DNA from: Candidatus Synoicihabitans palmerolidicus | GTDB taxonomy: Bacteria > Verrucomicrobiota > Verrucomicrobiia > Opitutales > Opitutaceae | Direction: 5' to 3' | Assembly (NCBI GenBank): GCA_020809425.1 | Contig: JAGGDC010000001.1 | Span: 1,873,001 to 1,937,000, forward strand | Length of the DNA: 64,000 bases | Shown: positions 9,898-20,164 of the stretch, in pieces | Layout: every line of letters begins with the position of its first letter | Numbering within the stretch: the first letter of the stretch is position 1 | The notes under the pieces: model-generated | Told to the model about the DNA's origin: nothing | The model's input: the letters and a program-made list of their open reading frames with translations, nothing else | Database searches by the model: none | Made by a program: the position numbers and the translations under genes

Positions 9898-10782
9898 TCA
9901 GACGCGGTCGATAAACCGTTTGGTGATATCCCCGTAGGCGTCAATCCGACGGTCACGCAGGAACGGCCAGTGCGTGCGGGTCACATCCACTTTATCCAAT
10001 TCCACCGGCACCAATAGAATCTCCTCTCGGTCCACCGAAGCCTTGGCCAGGATCTGACCACTGGTCCCGGCCACGAAACTTTGTCCCCAAAATTCAATGC
10101 CATCGCCCCCGATCGGCGTCTCGAGCCCCACCCGGTTGATCGCCGCCACATAGCACCCATTGGCCACCGCGTGACTGCGTTGAATTATCTCCCATGCCCC
10201 ATGCTGATTCTCCCCGTATTCAGCTTTCTCTGACGGATGCCAACCAATCGCGGTCGGATAGAACAAAATCTCCGCGCCTTGCAATGCCGTCAAACGGGCG
10301 CCTTCAGGATACCACTGATCCCAGCATACCAGCACTCCGATCCGACCAAATTTTGTGTCCCACGCGCGGAATCCCGTGTCGCCCGGCGTGAAGTAGAACT
10401 TCTCATAAAACAAGGGATCATCTGGAATGTGCATCTTGCGATAAATGCCCAGCAACGAACCGTCCGCATCGATGATCACCGCCGTATTGTGATACAGCCC
10501 CGAAGCACGCTTCTCGAACAACGAAACTACGATCACCACTCCATGTTTCTTGGCGATCTTTTGAAATGCTTTCGTGCTCGGTCCGGGAATCGACTCCGCC
10601 AGGAGGAAATTGTCGTGGTCTTCGTTCTGGCAGAAATACTGCGAACGAAACAACTCCTGTGTACAGATGATCTTCGCCCCCTGCTTGGCCGCCTTTTCGG
10701 TCAACGCCAACGTCTTCTTAAAATTGGCCTTGGGGTCGCCAGTACAGACGTGCTGGAGCAGTCCTAGTGTAACTTTGCGCAT
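9898..10782 (-). CDS. aguB: N-carbamoylputrescine amidase
   Basis: The 294-residue nitrilase-superfamily enzyme converts N-carbamoylputrescine to putrescine, CO2 and ammonia. The catalytic triad is visible: Glu in CTQELFRSQYF, Lys in IYRKMHIPDDP and Cys in VLVCWDQWYPE. The sequence is close to plant and bacterial CPA throughout (YHNTAVIIDADG, FLRDRRIDAYGDITKRF). It lies between hisG (28 bp upstream) and aguA (3 bp downstream) and with aguA completes the agmatine-to-putrescine pathway. No lesion. Confidence 0.95.
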   Translation of the reverse strand: MRKVTLGLLQHVCTGDPKANFKKTLALTEKAAKQGAKIICTQELFRSQYFCQNEDHDNFLLAESIPGPSTKAFQKIAKKHGVVIVVSLFEKRASGLYHNTAVIIDADGSLLGIYRKMHIPDDPLFYEKFYFTPGDTGFRAWDTKFGRIGVLVCWDQWYPEGARLTALQGAEILFYPTAIGWHPSEKAEYGENQHGAWEIIQRSHAVANGCYVAAINRVGLETPIGGDGIEFWGQSFVAGTSGQILAKASVDREEILLVPVELDKVDVTRTHWPFLRDRRIDAYGDITKRFIDRV

Positions 10783-10810
10783 GACGAATAACTACCGGGA
10801 TTAACGTCAG

Positions 10811-11737
10811 TTAATTGACGATTTTGTTGAGCGGATACTCCACGATTCCCTCAGCCCCCAGATCGATCAACTTCGGGATCAACTCCCGTGCATCACTCTC
10901 CGGGATCACCGTCTCCACCGCACACCAATTTTCAACGGTGAGCGGAGATACCGTGAGCCCACGCATTGAAGGCAGGATCTCCTGCACTGCTGCGATCCGT
11001 GATTTTTCAAGATTCATCTTCAGGCCCACCTTGTTCTCTGCCTGCAACGCCCCCTGCAACAGCATCGCGATGGTCTCGATCTTCTTTCTTTTGGCCGGAT
11101 TCTCCCAACTCGTCTTGTTGGCAATCAGTTTGGTGTTGGTTGCCAACAAGGTGTCCACAATCCGCAACTTGTTGGCGCGAAGTGAAGACCCTGTCTCGGT
11201 GATGTCGACGATCGCATCCACCAAATCAGGCACCTTCACTTCGGTCGCTCCCCAGGAAAACTCGACCTTGGCATCGATGCCTTTGTCCGCGAAATAGCGC
11301 TTCACCGTGCCCATCAATTCCGTGGCGACCCGCTTGCCCGCCAAATCTTCCGGCTTTTGCACATCCGAAGACTCCGGAACACACAACACCCAACGAGACT
11401 TCAAGGTCGATGCCCGACTGTAGATCAAATCGCACACTTCCACGACATCCGATTCATTTTCCAGCACCCAGTCATGGCCCGTGAGTCCACAATCGAAAAA
11501 ACCGTGCTCCACATATCGGCTCACTTCCTGGGCACGCACAAAGCGGCCATCGAGTTCCGGATCGTCGATCGATGGACAATACGAACGAGAGCTCGTGGTA
11601 ATCTTCCAGCCCGCCTTGGCGAACAGGGATTTGGTTGACTCCTCGAGACTGCCCTTGGGCAAACCGAGCATGAGCAATGGTGTGGATGCAGACACTCCTG
11701 AAACCGCACACCTCCGCTCCTCCGCCTTCAATCCCAA
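10811..11737 (-). CDS. hisG: ATP phosphoribosyltransferase (long form)
   Basis: Catalyses the first, committed step of histidine synthesis (ATP + PRPP to phosphoribosyl-ATP). The PRPP-binding/catalytic domain includes DCGLTGHDWV and the region ATELMGTVKRYF...DLVDAIVDITETGSSLRAN. A C-terminal HisG_C regulatory domain follows (MNLEKSRIAAVQEILPSMRG...VETVIPE), the site of histidine feedback in long-form enzymes. The track start includes about 20 extra residues; GTG at 11695 or ATG at 11671 (MLGLPKGSLEES) is the more likely start. Other his genes are not in the window. Linkage to aguBA looks operonic but is not metabolic. Confidence 0.92.
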   Translation of the reverse strand: MGLKAEERRCAVSGVSASTPLLMLGLPKGSLEESTKSLFAKAGWKITTSSRSYCPSIDDPELDGRFVRAQEVSRYVEHGFFDCGLTGHDWVLENESDVVEVCDLIYSRASTLKSRWVLCVPESSDVQKPEDLAGKRVATELMGTVKRYFADKGIDAKVEFSWGATEVKVPDLVDAIVDITETGSSLRANKLRIVDTLLATNTKLIANKTSWENPAKRKKIETIAMLLQGALQAENKVGLKMNLEKSRIAAVQEILPSMRGLTVSPLTVENWCAVETVIPESDARELIPKLIDLGAEGIVEYPLNKIVN

Positions 11738-11924
11738 TCTTATCTCATCCCGACGGGCAACGGTACCTCCGATCCTGCATTAATCCCCTCCGCAAACGAC
11801 TATTCTACTGCTTTGATCAATATAGTTCACCACCAGGGTCGATCGAATGAGATGAATCTTTCTCTATGAGTCCAGGTATCCCCCACTTTGCTGGCTCCCC
11901 TTCCATTTGTGAAAAACGCTACCA

Positions 11925-12696
11925 GTGCTAACACTGGCCGGTAATACCCCCTCTGAAAAACCATGCGGCCAGAACCATAAGCCGATAATCCTTATTGTGG
12001 AGGATGAGGAAGAGCTCGCCAAACTAATCTCCGTTCATTTGGAAGAGGTCGGGATGCAGCCCAAATCTGCGGACGCGCCGCCCACGCCACCCGTTTCTTC
12101 ACCCGCAATTTCGCCAACTTGATGTTGCTCGACATCAATCTTCCAGACCAATCCGGATTCACTCTGATCGAGGAGCTCCGCCGTGAGGATATTGCGATTC
12201 CCACCATATTCCTGACAGGAAACGCCCTCGAAACTAATAAAAGCAGGGGCTTGGAACTTGGCGGAGACGACTACATCATGAAACCATTTGGCTACGCCGA
12301 ACTCATTGCCCGCATCCGCGCCGTGCTTCGCCGTTCCGAATCCTGCGATGACCTTAAGGTAACCAAGAATGCACGCGTGAGTGACCAGCCGTTCGAAGTT
12401 TGCGGCGGCACCGTTCATCCTGGCCGTCTCGAGATTCATTTTGACGACCGAATCGAGAATATCGGCCGTAAGGAACTGGGATCCTCGCGTACCTCCATGC
12501 ACACGAGGGCATCGTCATCACTCGCAAGGCACTTATCCATTCAGTTTGGGGAATACATGCCGATGTGAAGAGCCGTTCCTTGGACCAATACATCGTCAAA
12601 GTCCGCGATCTGTTCAAACGCAAGGGCCACAGTTTGGACTCGTTCCGCACCGTCCATGGGGTGGGCTCCACGAACAGTGTCGAAGCGGGCTCTTGA
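11925..12696 (+). pseudogene. OmpR-family response regulator, frameshifted twice
   Basis: Frame 3 gives IILIVEDEEELAKLISVHLE; frame 2 continues with LMLLDINLPDQSGFTLIEEL (phospho-acceptor Asp), FLTGNALETNK and GGDDYIMKPFGYAELIARIRAVLRR. A third frame carries the winged-helix output domain (LIHSVWGIHADVKSRSLDQYIVKVRDLF). Shifts fall near 12056 and 12482. It lies just before the hybrid kinase remnant, so the pair probably formed a signalling unit. Confidence 0.82.
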
Positions 12697-12884
12697 GCCC
12701 AGCCCTCTGATCCTCCACTCGCTCAATCAAATTCCCTTCCGACTCCGCTTGGCCGCCTCATTTCTCTTAGCGCCGCTCCTTCATCGATTATTTGGGTCAG
12801 ACACTTTTCGCGCTCCGCTAGTTTTACTTTCACTTTTTCTGGGACCAGCGCGAAGCGTGCTCACCTGGCTGCTCATAGTGTCGA

Positions 12885-15800
12885 GTGGCTCATATCTGTC
12901 TGGCTGCGACCATCCCCGCCGCTCCCGCCGGTCAACTCGAAACCGGCGTTCCCCCGTTCAATGTCCTGGGACGGGAAACGTTGGGGAGGGATGCGCTTCC
13001 CTCCGATCTGAAACCAATGCCGGACGGGCGCCTCCTCATCGTCTCTGCCCGGCAACTCGTTTTTGGAGACGGCACCCGCTGGGAAGTCATAAATAGATCC
13101 CCCGACGATCACACCGTTCCTCTGGTCGGCGTCGCCGTCGGTCCCGATGGCCGTATTTATAGCGGCATGCAGGGCGGATTTGGCGAAGTCATATTTTCCC
13201 CCGACGGCACATGGTATTTACAAAAAATAGCGGACTGGCCGGCGGAACTCACCGGTCCCATCGCCGTCCCCGGGCAGTGCGTTCAAATCGGCGACAACTG
13301 GTACTGGCATAGTCAAAGCGGGAAAATTACCAATGGCGTCCTGGCGAATCCGCCCGGATCTTCGGCCGGACCAGTACGATCGAAACCATCTTTAAATTCA
13401 AGGATCGGGTCTATGTCAGCGATCGGGTGGTCGGCCAACTCTTCGACGTCGCCGACGGCGTCTCCACTCCGGTTTTCTCAGACCAAATCATCACCACTGA
13501 TGATTCGTTAACGGCGACGACCCCTTTCTCTGACGATACATTGCTCGTCGACACCTACGGTAGAGGCCTGCAGCTCTTTAATGCCACCTCTCTCACTCCT
13601 TTTTCCACCGAAAGTATCTTCAATCGCACAAGCCGCTTTATCTCCATTCACGCGACCATGGATGATCGGTTCGTCGCCGCCATTGAAGGCTACGGTGTGG
13701 TTTACTTCGACCGCCAAGGTCACGTGATCGATGTCCTCGATCGCACCCGCGATCCTCGTATTTCACGAATTCGACATCTGCTCCCGACTGAGAACGGCGT
13801 ATTTTGGGTCTTGCTCCCCGACGGAATCGCTCGAGTGCCACTCCCCGCCCCATTAACCTCCTTCGAATTCTTACTTTCCGCCGGTATTGACTATGCCTCC
13901 GTCCATCGCCTGGACGAAAATTTGTGGCTGGTCGCCGACGGAAAACTACTACGCGGACACTACGACCGGGACGACCGTCTCATAGATTTCGTTGAGGATT
14001 CGCCTCCCGACTCAACGGTATATTCCATTTCGACCGACACCGGACTCCTGATCACGGGCCCCTTCAGGGCATTTTCTATCGAACCGAGAATACCTGGCAG
14101 CGCTTCCGTCCCGACATCCTTAACTTCCGACTAATGAGTAAGAAAGCAAATTCCGAACAGTGGATCTATGCTGCGTCGAACGAAATCGGTCTCATGCAAG
14201 TCGACGGCGAGGAACTCACCATCCACCGACAATCTGTGCGCGACCTTTTCGGAGTTTTTAAATTCGTCATCGACGATGCCGGCATGATTTGGCTGGAACT
14301 GGGCTCAGGTTTACTGGGCCGTATCGATTCGACCCAAACCGATCTCAACCTGGAACGTTTCGACACAGCCGCTGGCGTGCCAGACAGTTGGGTCCAAGTC
14401 TTTGTCATCGATGGTGTCGCTCGATTTAATATCGCGGATCGGCTTTACCGTTTTGACGAAGCCTCTCGGCATCTCGTGCTCGACGCAAAATTTTCGGATC
14501 AACTACCCGGGTTCGGGCATATCTTCGGACGGCCAGTGCGCGACGCGAAGAACCGACTTTGGATTACCAGTGAAAACCGTATTCACGTTTTCGACACTAC
14601 TACTACCCCTTGGTCCAAGCTTCCATTTGATCTACCTCCGGGCCTGACTTCCTACAATACCATCCCTGAGACCGGTGGCGTCGTTTGGCTGCTCGGAGCT
14701 CATCGTCTGGCTCGATTTAGACTCGGACCGGCAAAGAGCTCGCGCGCCCCCCTCGCCAAACCTTGCTTACACGCCTGGTCCTGCCCCCGTCAGGTCGCAC
14801 GATCTTTACTCCCGATGCGCAAATTCCCCCACTGGCCTATAATGAAAATTCCCTGATCGCCCACTTTCTCGCCCCTAGCGCCGACTTCCAGCCCACTCCT
14901 TTCTTCGAGGCGCGGCTGTCCCCTAATGCACGCTGGGAACCCCAAGGCTCGTCCGGTTCCGCGGTATATAACAACCTACCTGAAGGCGATTATGAGCTCC
15001 AGATTCGCGCACGGTCTGGCGACGCCATTGCTACTCTGGATTCCGTTCGCTTCAGCATCGCTACTCCTTGGGTCCGATCAAATCTCGCCTACCTCGCCTA
15101 TGGAGTCGGCGCGCTTGGGTTAATCGGACTCGTCATTTGGACGTCCACGTTACTTGAACGCCGTGAAAATACTCGCCTTGAGGGGCTCGTTAAACAACAC
15201 ACCCTGGAGCTCCGGCAAACCAACGATCAGCTTGAAGAGCAGGTTCAGGAAATTCGTATCCTATCTCAGGCCATCAATCAAAGTCCGGTCAGCGTTCTCA
15301 TCACCCAGCACGATGGCACCATCCTCTACGCCAATCCTCGAGTGTGTGAGCTAACCGGATACCTTGAGGCTGAATTAATCGGACGCCAAGCTCTCGATCT
15401 TCGTAATTTAACCGACCACTCCGTTAAAAAGGAGGCGATCACCGCGTCGCTTATGCGGGGTGAATCTTGGACTGGAGAGATCCTGAACCGCCACGCCGAC
15501 GGCCGTATCGTCCACGTGCGCTCCACGCTCTCTCCTGTCAACAACCCGGAGCAAAGTGGGCACCTCTATCTCATTTTGGATGAAGACATCACCAGCTGGC
15601 GGGCCGAGCAAGAGCGGCACCGCCTGCTCGAAGACCAACTGTTCCAAGCCCGTAAACTTGAGTCCATCGGTACCCGCGCCGGAGGTATCGCCCACGACTT
15701 CAACAACATTCTCACCGGAATCCTGGGTCACATCGAAGTCGCACTACTGGACGTGGATCCAAGCAACCCTCTGGCCGATGATCTCAAGGACATCCGCCGC

Positions 15801-16512
15801 AACGGCTTGCGTACCAAATATTTGGTGTATCAAATCCTTACTTTTTCTCGCAAGGCAGACTCCAAGCTCGTCCCCATCGATATTTCGGAACCCGTCCGGG
15901 AAGCCTTCAAACTGGTGCGAGCCTCCACCCCTTCATTGGTGGAAATTACCCAAGATATTACGTCTGGCACCGTCCTCGCTGATGCCACCCAAATCCACCA
16001 GATCGTCCGCAACTTGTGCACTAATGCAGCACACGCGCTCGAAGGAAGGCGCGGTCGTATTTCGGTCGAACTCCGGTTCCTTCAGGTCGAGGCTTCCTTG
16101 AGTAATCAAATTTCCGGGCTAAATCCTGGTCCCCACATGGCACTCCCCGTGTCCGACGACGGATCAGGCATGGACAACGATACTCTCGCACGAATCTACG
16201 ACCCATTCTTCACCACCAAAGAGCAAGGCAAAGGTACAGGCCTCGGGTTGTCCATCGGGAAGGGCATCCTCGCGAGTCACCGGGGAGCCCAACGCGTGCG
16301 TAGCAGCCATGATGTCGGCACGACCTTCGAACTCTATTTTCCCTGCTCTAGGGACGCCCTTCCCATCGAGGTTCCCTCGATCGAAGATATTCCTCGAGGT
16401 GACTCTCTGAGAATCCTGATCGTCGATGACGAACCGACTGTAGTGGAATTCGTATCCACACGACTGAAACACTTTGGCTACAATCCCATATACATGCCGC
16501 AGTCCAACACTG
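12885..16512 (+). pseudogene. Hybrid sensor kinase: beta-propeller, Y_Y_Y, PAS, HisKA, HATPase, receiver; decayed
   Basis: The pieces run through the ORFs at 12885, 13427, 14134 and 14763. The periplasmic part has propeller-like blades (LKPMPDGRLL, GVAVGPDGRIYSG, RDAKNRLWIT) and a Y_Y_Y domain (NSLIAHFLAPSADF...LPEGDYELQIRA). A membrane helix follows (LAYGVGALGLIGLVIWTSTLL), then PAS (INQSPVSVLITQHDGTILYA), HisKA (GGIAHDFNNILTGILG), HATPase_c (DDGSGMDNDT, GTGLGLSIGKG) and a receiver (LRILIVDDEPTVVEF). The receiver stops after about 40 residues at the IS30 end. At least three frameshifts separate the pieces. The last 587-residue piece retains an open kinase core. The true start may lie upstream, near 12750, where a hydrophobic N-terminus is encoded in another frame. 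Confidence 0.85.
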
Positions 16513-17757
16513 AGTGCACAGGCTGAGAGGGAGTGGTTCCCTTTCTCCTAATGCACTATAATGAATACTATACGTTTAATATTGGGATTGATGATTGGCG
16601 GGATTGAGGTTGCGGCAGGCCGCAGGAAGGGAGCGGTGAGCAGCTATACACGAGCCAAAGAGAGGACGACCGGCCCGGCAAGCCGGGCCGGTCGTCCTCT
16701 CTTTGGGAAAAACTCCGCGCTGGCGTCGTGGGCGCAGAGCGGAGGATTTGGAGTGGTGGCAAAAATACAACGGCGCATCACCGCCAAGGAACGCGAAGCG
16801 ATTCATGCCGGTTTGGCCCAGGGCAAAAGCGGCGCTCAGCTTGCCGCCGCCCTCGGCCGCGACGCCTCGGTGGTCAATCGCGAGATCACCCGCAACGGCG
16901 GGCGCTCCAGCTACAGCGGCATGGATGCGCAAACTCGCACTTGCCGTCGGCCCAAGTGCGCCGCGCGCAACAAAGTCGCCGACACGCCCGCCTTGCGCGA
17001 CGAGGTGCTGGCCCTGTTTGCCACCGGCGCTACGCCCAAGCAAATCGCAGTCGCCTTGAGACGACGTCATGGCCTTGATCTGACCCGACGCGTGAGCCAC
17101 GAAACCAATCTACGACTTCATCTACGTCCACTCCAAAGGCTCGGTTAAGAAGGAGTTGATCGCTTATTTGCGGCGCAAGAAGCCCCGGCGCAGTCCCGCC
17201 CCTCGCGCCAAGGGCAAGCTCTCGGGCCAGTTGCCGGGCGCGATCAATATCGGCGAGCGACCTGTTGAGGTGGAGCGCCGGGAGGTGCCCGGACACTGGG
17301 AGGCCGACTTGGTCATGGGTGCGGGCAATCGCACCGTCATTTTGGTCATCACCGAACGGGTCTCCCGCTACGTGATGATCGTCCCGTTGGGCGGCGCCAA
17401 AGACGCGATCAACGTCGCCCGCGCTCTCATCCGGGCCTTCAAACGCCTGCCCGCCCACCTGCGCAAGACCCTCACCTACGACAACGGCCGCGAAATGGCC
17501 CAACATGCCGCCTTCTCCCTGGCCACAAAAGTGACGGTCTACTTCTGCAATCCACACAGCCCTTGGCAGCGCGGTGCGGTCGCGAATATCAACGGTCTGA
17601 TCCGGGAATACTTCCCTAAAGGCATCGACTTTAACACCGTCACCAAAGGCCAAATCGCCAAAGCGGAGTGGCTACTCAATAATCTCCCTCGCATCGGGCT
17701 CGACGGACAGTCTCCCGCTGAAGTCTTTCATGCTATTATACAAAAGGACTGTGCACT
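16513..17757 (+). mobile_element. IS30-family element, decayed
   Basis: Short inverted termini AGTGCACAG (16513) and CTGTGCACT (17749-17757) bracket a broken IS30 transposase. The left flank is the receiver of the hybrid kinase and the right flank is the truncated nhaA; no target duplication is visible. The element therefore marks a junction where sequence has been lost on one or both sides. Confidence 0.7.
16655..16706. repeat. Perfect 25-bp inverted repeat with 2-nt spacer
   Basis: The arm starting CCAAAGAGAGGACGACCGGC is followed after AA by its exact reverse complement ending GTCGTCCTCTCTTTGG. It lies between the IS30 left end and the transposase start. A cruciform or very stable RNA hairpin is expected; it could block read-through transcription into the transposase. 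Confidence 0.9.
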
Positions 17758-17767
17758 AGCTGCTTGA
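16753..17767 (+). pseudogene. IS30 transposase, frameshifted, catalytic Glu lost
   Basis: GTG near 16753 starts the N-terminal HTH part (RITAKEREAIHAGLAQGKSG...NREITRNGG). The frame breaks around 17110-17150 and resumes with MIAYLRRKKPRRSPAPRAKG. The rve core shows the first Asp (GHWEADLVMGAG) and the second (LTYDNGREM). The third segment reads SPWQRGAVANINGLIREY where the family has an NEN motif, so the catalytic Glu appears replaced by Ala. Two separate reasons for inactivity. Confidence 0.82.
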
Positions 17768-19049
17768 CGCCGCCCTTTGTCCGCAAACGCCAACCCGGCG
17801 ATGAACAGGCTCACCGTGAAACCCACGCCACCGATCAATCCCGCGCCCACGATGTGCCGCCAGGCTACGCCACGCGGCAGCGCCGCCCAACCCAGTCGCA
17901 CCGCCAGCCAGGCAAAACCAGTCACGCCCGCCACTTTGCCGACGAGTCAACCCGCCATCACGCCCCACGTCACGGCACTGGTGAAAGCCTGCCGGGCAAA
18001 CTCCGCCGAAAGCGCCACGCCGGCGTTCACCAACGCAAAGACCGGCAGCACCAAATAACTCGTCCATGGATGAACCATGCGTTCCAGCCGCTCCAGCGGC
18101 GATTCCGTCTGGCGGACCAGTTCTTCGATGCGTCCGAGAATGACTTCGTCCCGCTCCGATTTCTCGGTGTCCAACGCATCGCGCACGTCCGGCAGCATGC
18201 CCCGCACGGTTTCCACAAAAGTGCTCCGGCGCCCCGACTACCTCGCCGGCGTGATCGCGCCGAGAATCACTCCGGCAATCGTCGCATGCACGCCCGATTT
18301 GAGCATCGCCGCCCAAAAGAGGACCGCCGGAAACAAATAGGCCAGGGTCGAGCGAAACCCCAACCAGCGCATGGCGAGCATCAGCCCCAAAACCGCGACC
18401 GCCACCCCCATCGCCGGCAGGGAGAAATGCGCGGTGTAGTAAACTGCAATCACCACGATCAAGCCCACGTCATCGGCGATCGCCAACGTGAGCAGGAACA
18501 GCCGCCGCGATGCGGGCACGCGGTTGCCCAGCAGCGCGAGAATGGCGACGGCAAACGCGATATCGGTCGCCATGGGAATGCCCCAACCCGCCGCGCCCGT
18601 TCCGCCGAAATTCACGGCAAAATAAATTCCGGCCGGCAGCATCATTCCGCCCAGAGCCGCCGCCACCGGCAGCGCGGCCGTGCGCGCGTCCGACAGGTCG
18701 CCGTCGACCAGCTCGCGTTTGATCTCCAGCGCCACCACAAAAAAGAACACGGCCATCAGCCCGTCGTTGCTCCAATGCTGCAAGTCCAGCGCGAGCGAGA
18801 AGGCGCCGATTCGCAGGGAGACCGACGTATCGCGGAGGGCAAAATACGACGGGCTCCACGGCGAGTTGGCCCAACCAGAGCGGCGACCGCGCAGACCAGC
18901 AGGAGCGCGCCGCTGATCGTTTCGCTGTAGATAAATCGCTCGGCCGGGAGCAGCACCTGCCGATTCAGCGACGAGTGTGCGGCGCGCACCTCGCGCATCC
19001 CGCGCGTGTGCGCCGGCCCAGACGCGTTCGATGATTCCGGTTCGCTCAC
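17758..19049 (-). pseudogene. nhaA: Na+/H+ antiporter NhaA, frameshifted and 3'-truncated
   Basis: GTG at 19049 overlaps the stop of the GH130-like gene (GTGA). Fragments carry NhaA signatures: FIYSETISGALLLVCAVAALV, DGLMAVFFFVVALEIKRELVDGDL, PAGIYFAVNFGG, GIPMATDIAFAVAILALLG (antiporter Asp region), LTLAIADDVGLIVVIAVYY (the second key Asp pair) and [21 protein letters not shown]. Frame changes occur near 18870, at 18238 and at 17947. The last helix is lost at the IS30 end. As the last gene of the phosphoketolase minus arm it suggests pH or sodium homeostasis linked to acetate production; that link is inference. Confidence 0.88.
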
Positions 19050-20164
19050 TGCGGGGTGCTGGTAGGTCCATCGCCATCGGCCGGTGCGCCGGCGGGCAGA
19101 TGCTCGGGCACATCCAGGCGAGCGACCCCGATCCGGCTATCGGCCATGCCGTAATAGACATCCATGCGATCCGGCTGACCGAGATCATCGCGACGGTCGA
19201 TACCCGTGGGGAACACCACATTGGAAACGGTGCCGCTACATTCCTCTTTCAACCGCAGGGCCAACACCGGCTCCACCGAACGATAGAGGATCGTGCGCGG
19301 ATGGTCCGGCGAAAGCACCATCACGCCGGCGGAGTAACTCAGCGGGTGTTCATTCGGACCCGACTCCGGCAGTTCCTGCACCTCGTGATCAAGGATCAGC
19401 CAGCCGTGCCGGGTCAGGATGGGCGGAGTGCCGCCGCCGATCTTGAGCATCTCCCACGGCTACACCGGCGTCGCCAGCCGGTGATGGGAGTTAAAGAGGC
19501 TAAGCTGCTGCGCTTCGAAACCGTCCAAGGCCATCGGACAATAGGAAATCCAGAGGCTCTCATGGTCGAGGTCCACCACATGGGCGTCCGCGTCCAGCGC
19601 GGTTTCCTCGGGACGCGTGCCGCGAAACAACGGTCGATGTAGGATGGCCATCTGCAGTTGCCCGCAGTGGTTGGGGATGGCCACCGGGAAGACGCTGGCG
19701 TCCTTGTTGTCCACGTGGACAAAATCGACGCCACGATATGGCTCAAACGTCGCGAGCCCAAGCCGCTTCCAGTGTAACAGATCTTCGGATACCGCAAGCG
19801 CGATGCGGGGTCCGTCCGGCGAATGGCCGGTGTAAGTCATCACAGAGCGCTGAATCCGCTCCACGAACGTGATGCGAGGATCCTCGCAGCCACCGCGACC
19901 ATCCGGCCACCGCTCGTAGTCGGCTTCCGGTTCCAGCGCGATGCCCAGTCGCTCGACCCCACAGGGATCGCCTGCGTCGTCGAATTTCACCCGGGCGATA
20001 CCAATGCGGGAATAGTTCCCCTTGGCGACGAGTCTGGGGAACAGATACAGCTGGCCATCCGGACCTCTCATCGCCGCGGGATTCAAGGTCCCTTCGACCT
20101 CGGAGGCATTGCCGGGCTCCGGTTCCATGATGACGCCGAGTCGTTTGAGTGGAAAATCACTCAC
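19046..20164 (-). pseudogene. GH130-like glycoside phosphorylase/hydrolase, one nonsense codon
   Basis: The gene starts with GTG at 20164, overlapping the upstream TGA. About 235 residues run to an in-frame TAG at 19460 (RLATPV*PWEMLKIGGGTPP), and the same frame continues to 19046. Five-bladed propeller features are visible: EVEGTLNPAAMRGPDGQLYL, EDPRITFVERI, GVDFVHVDNKDASVFP and TRHGWLILDHEV. Full length is about 370 residues, normal for these proteins. The family acts on beta-mannosides and related glycans by phosphorolysis. One base change separates this allele from an intact gene. Confidence 0.8.
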
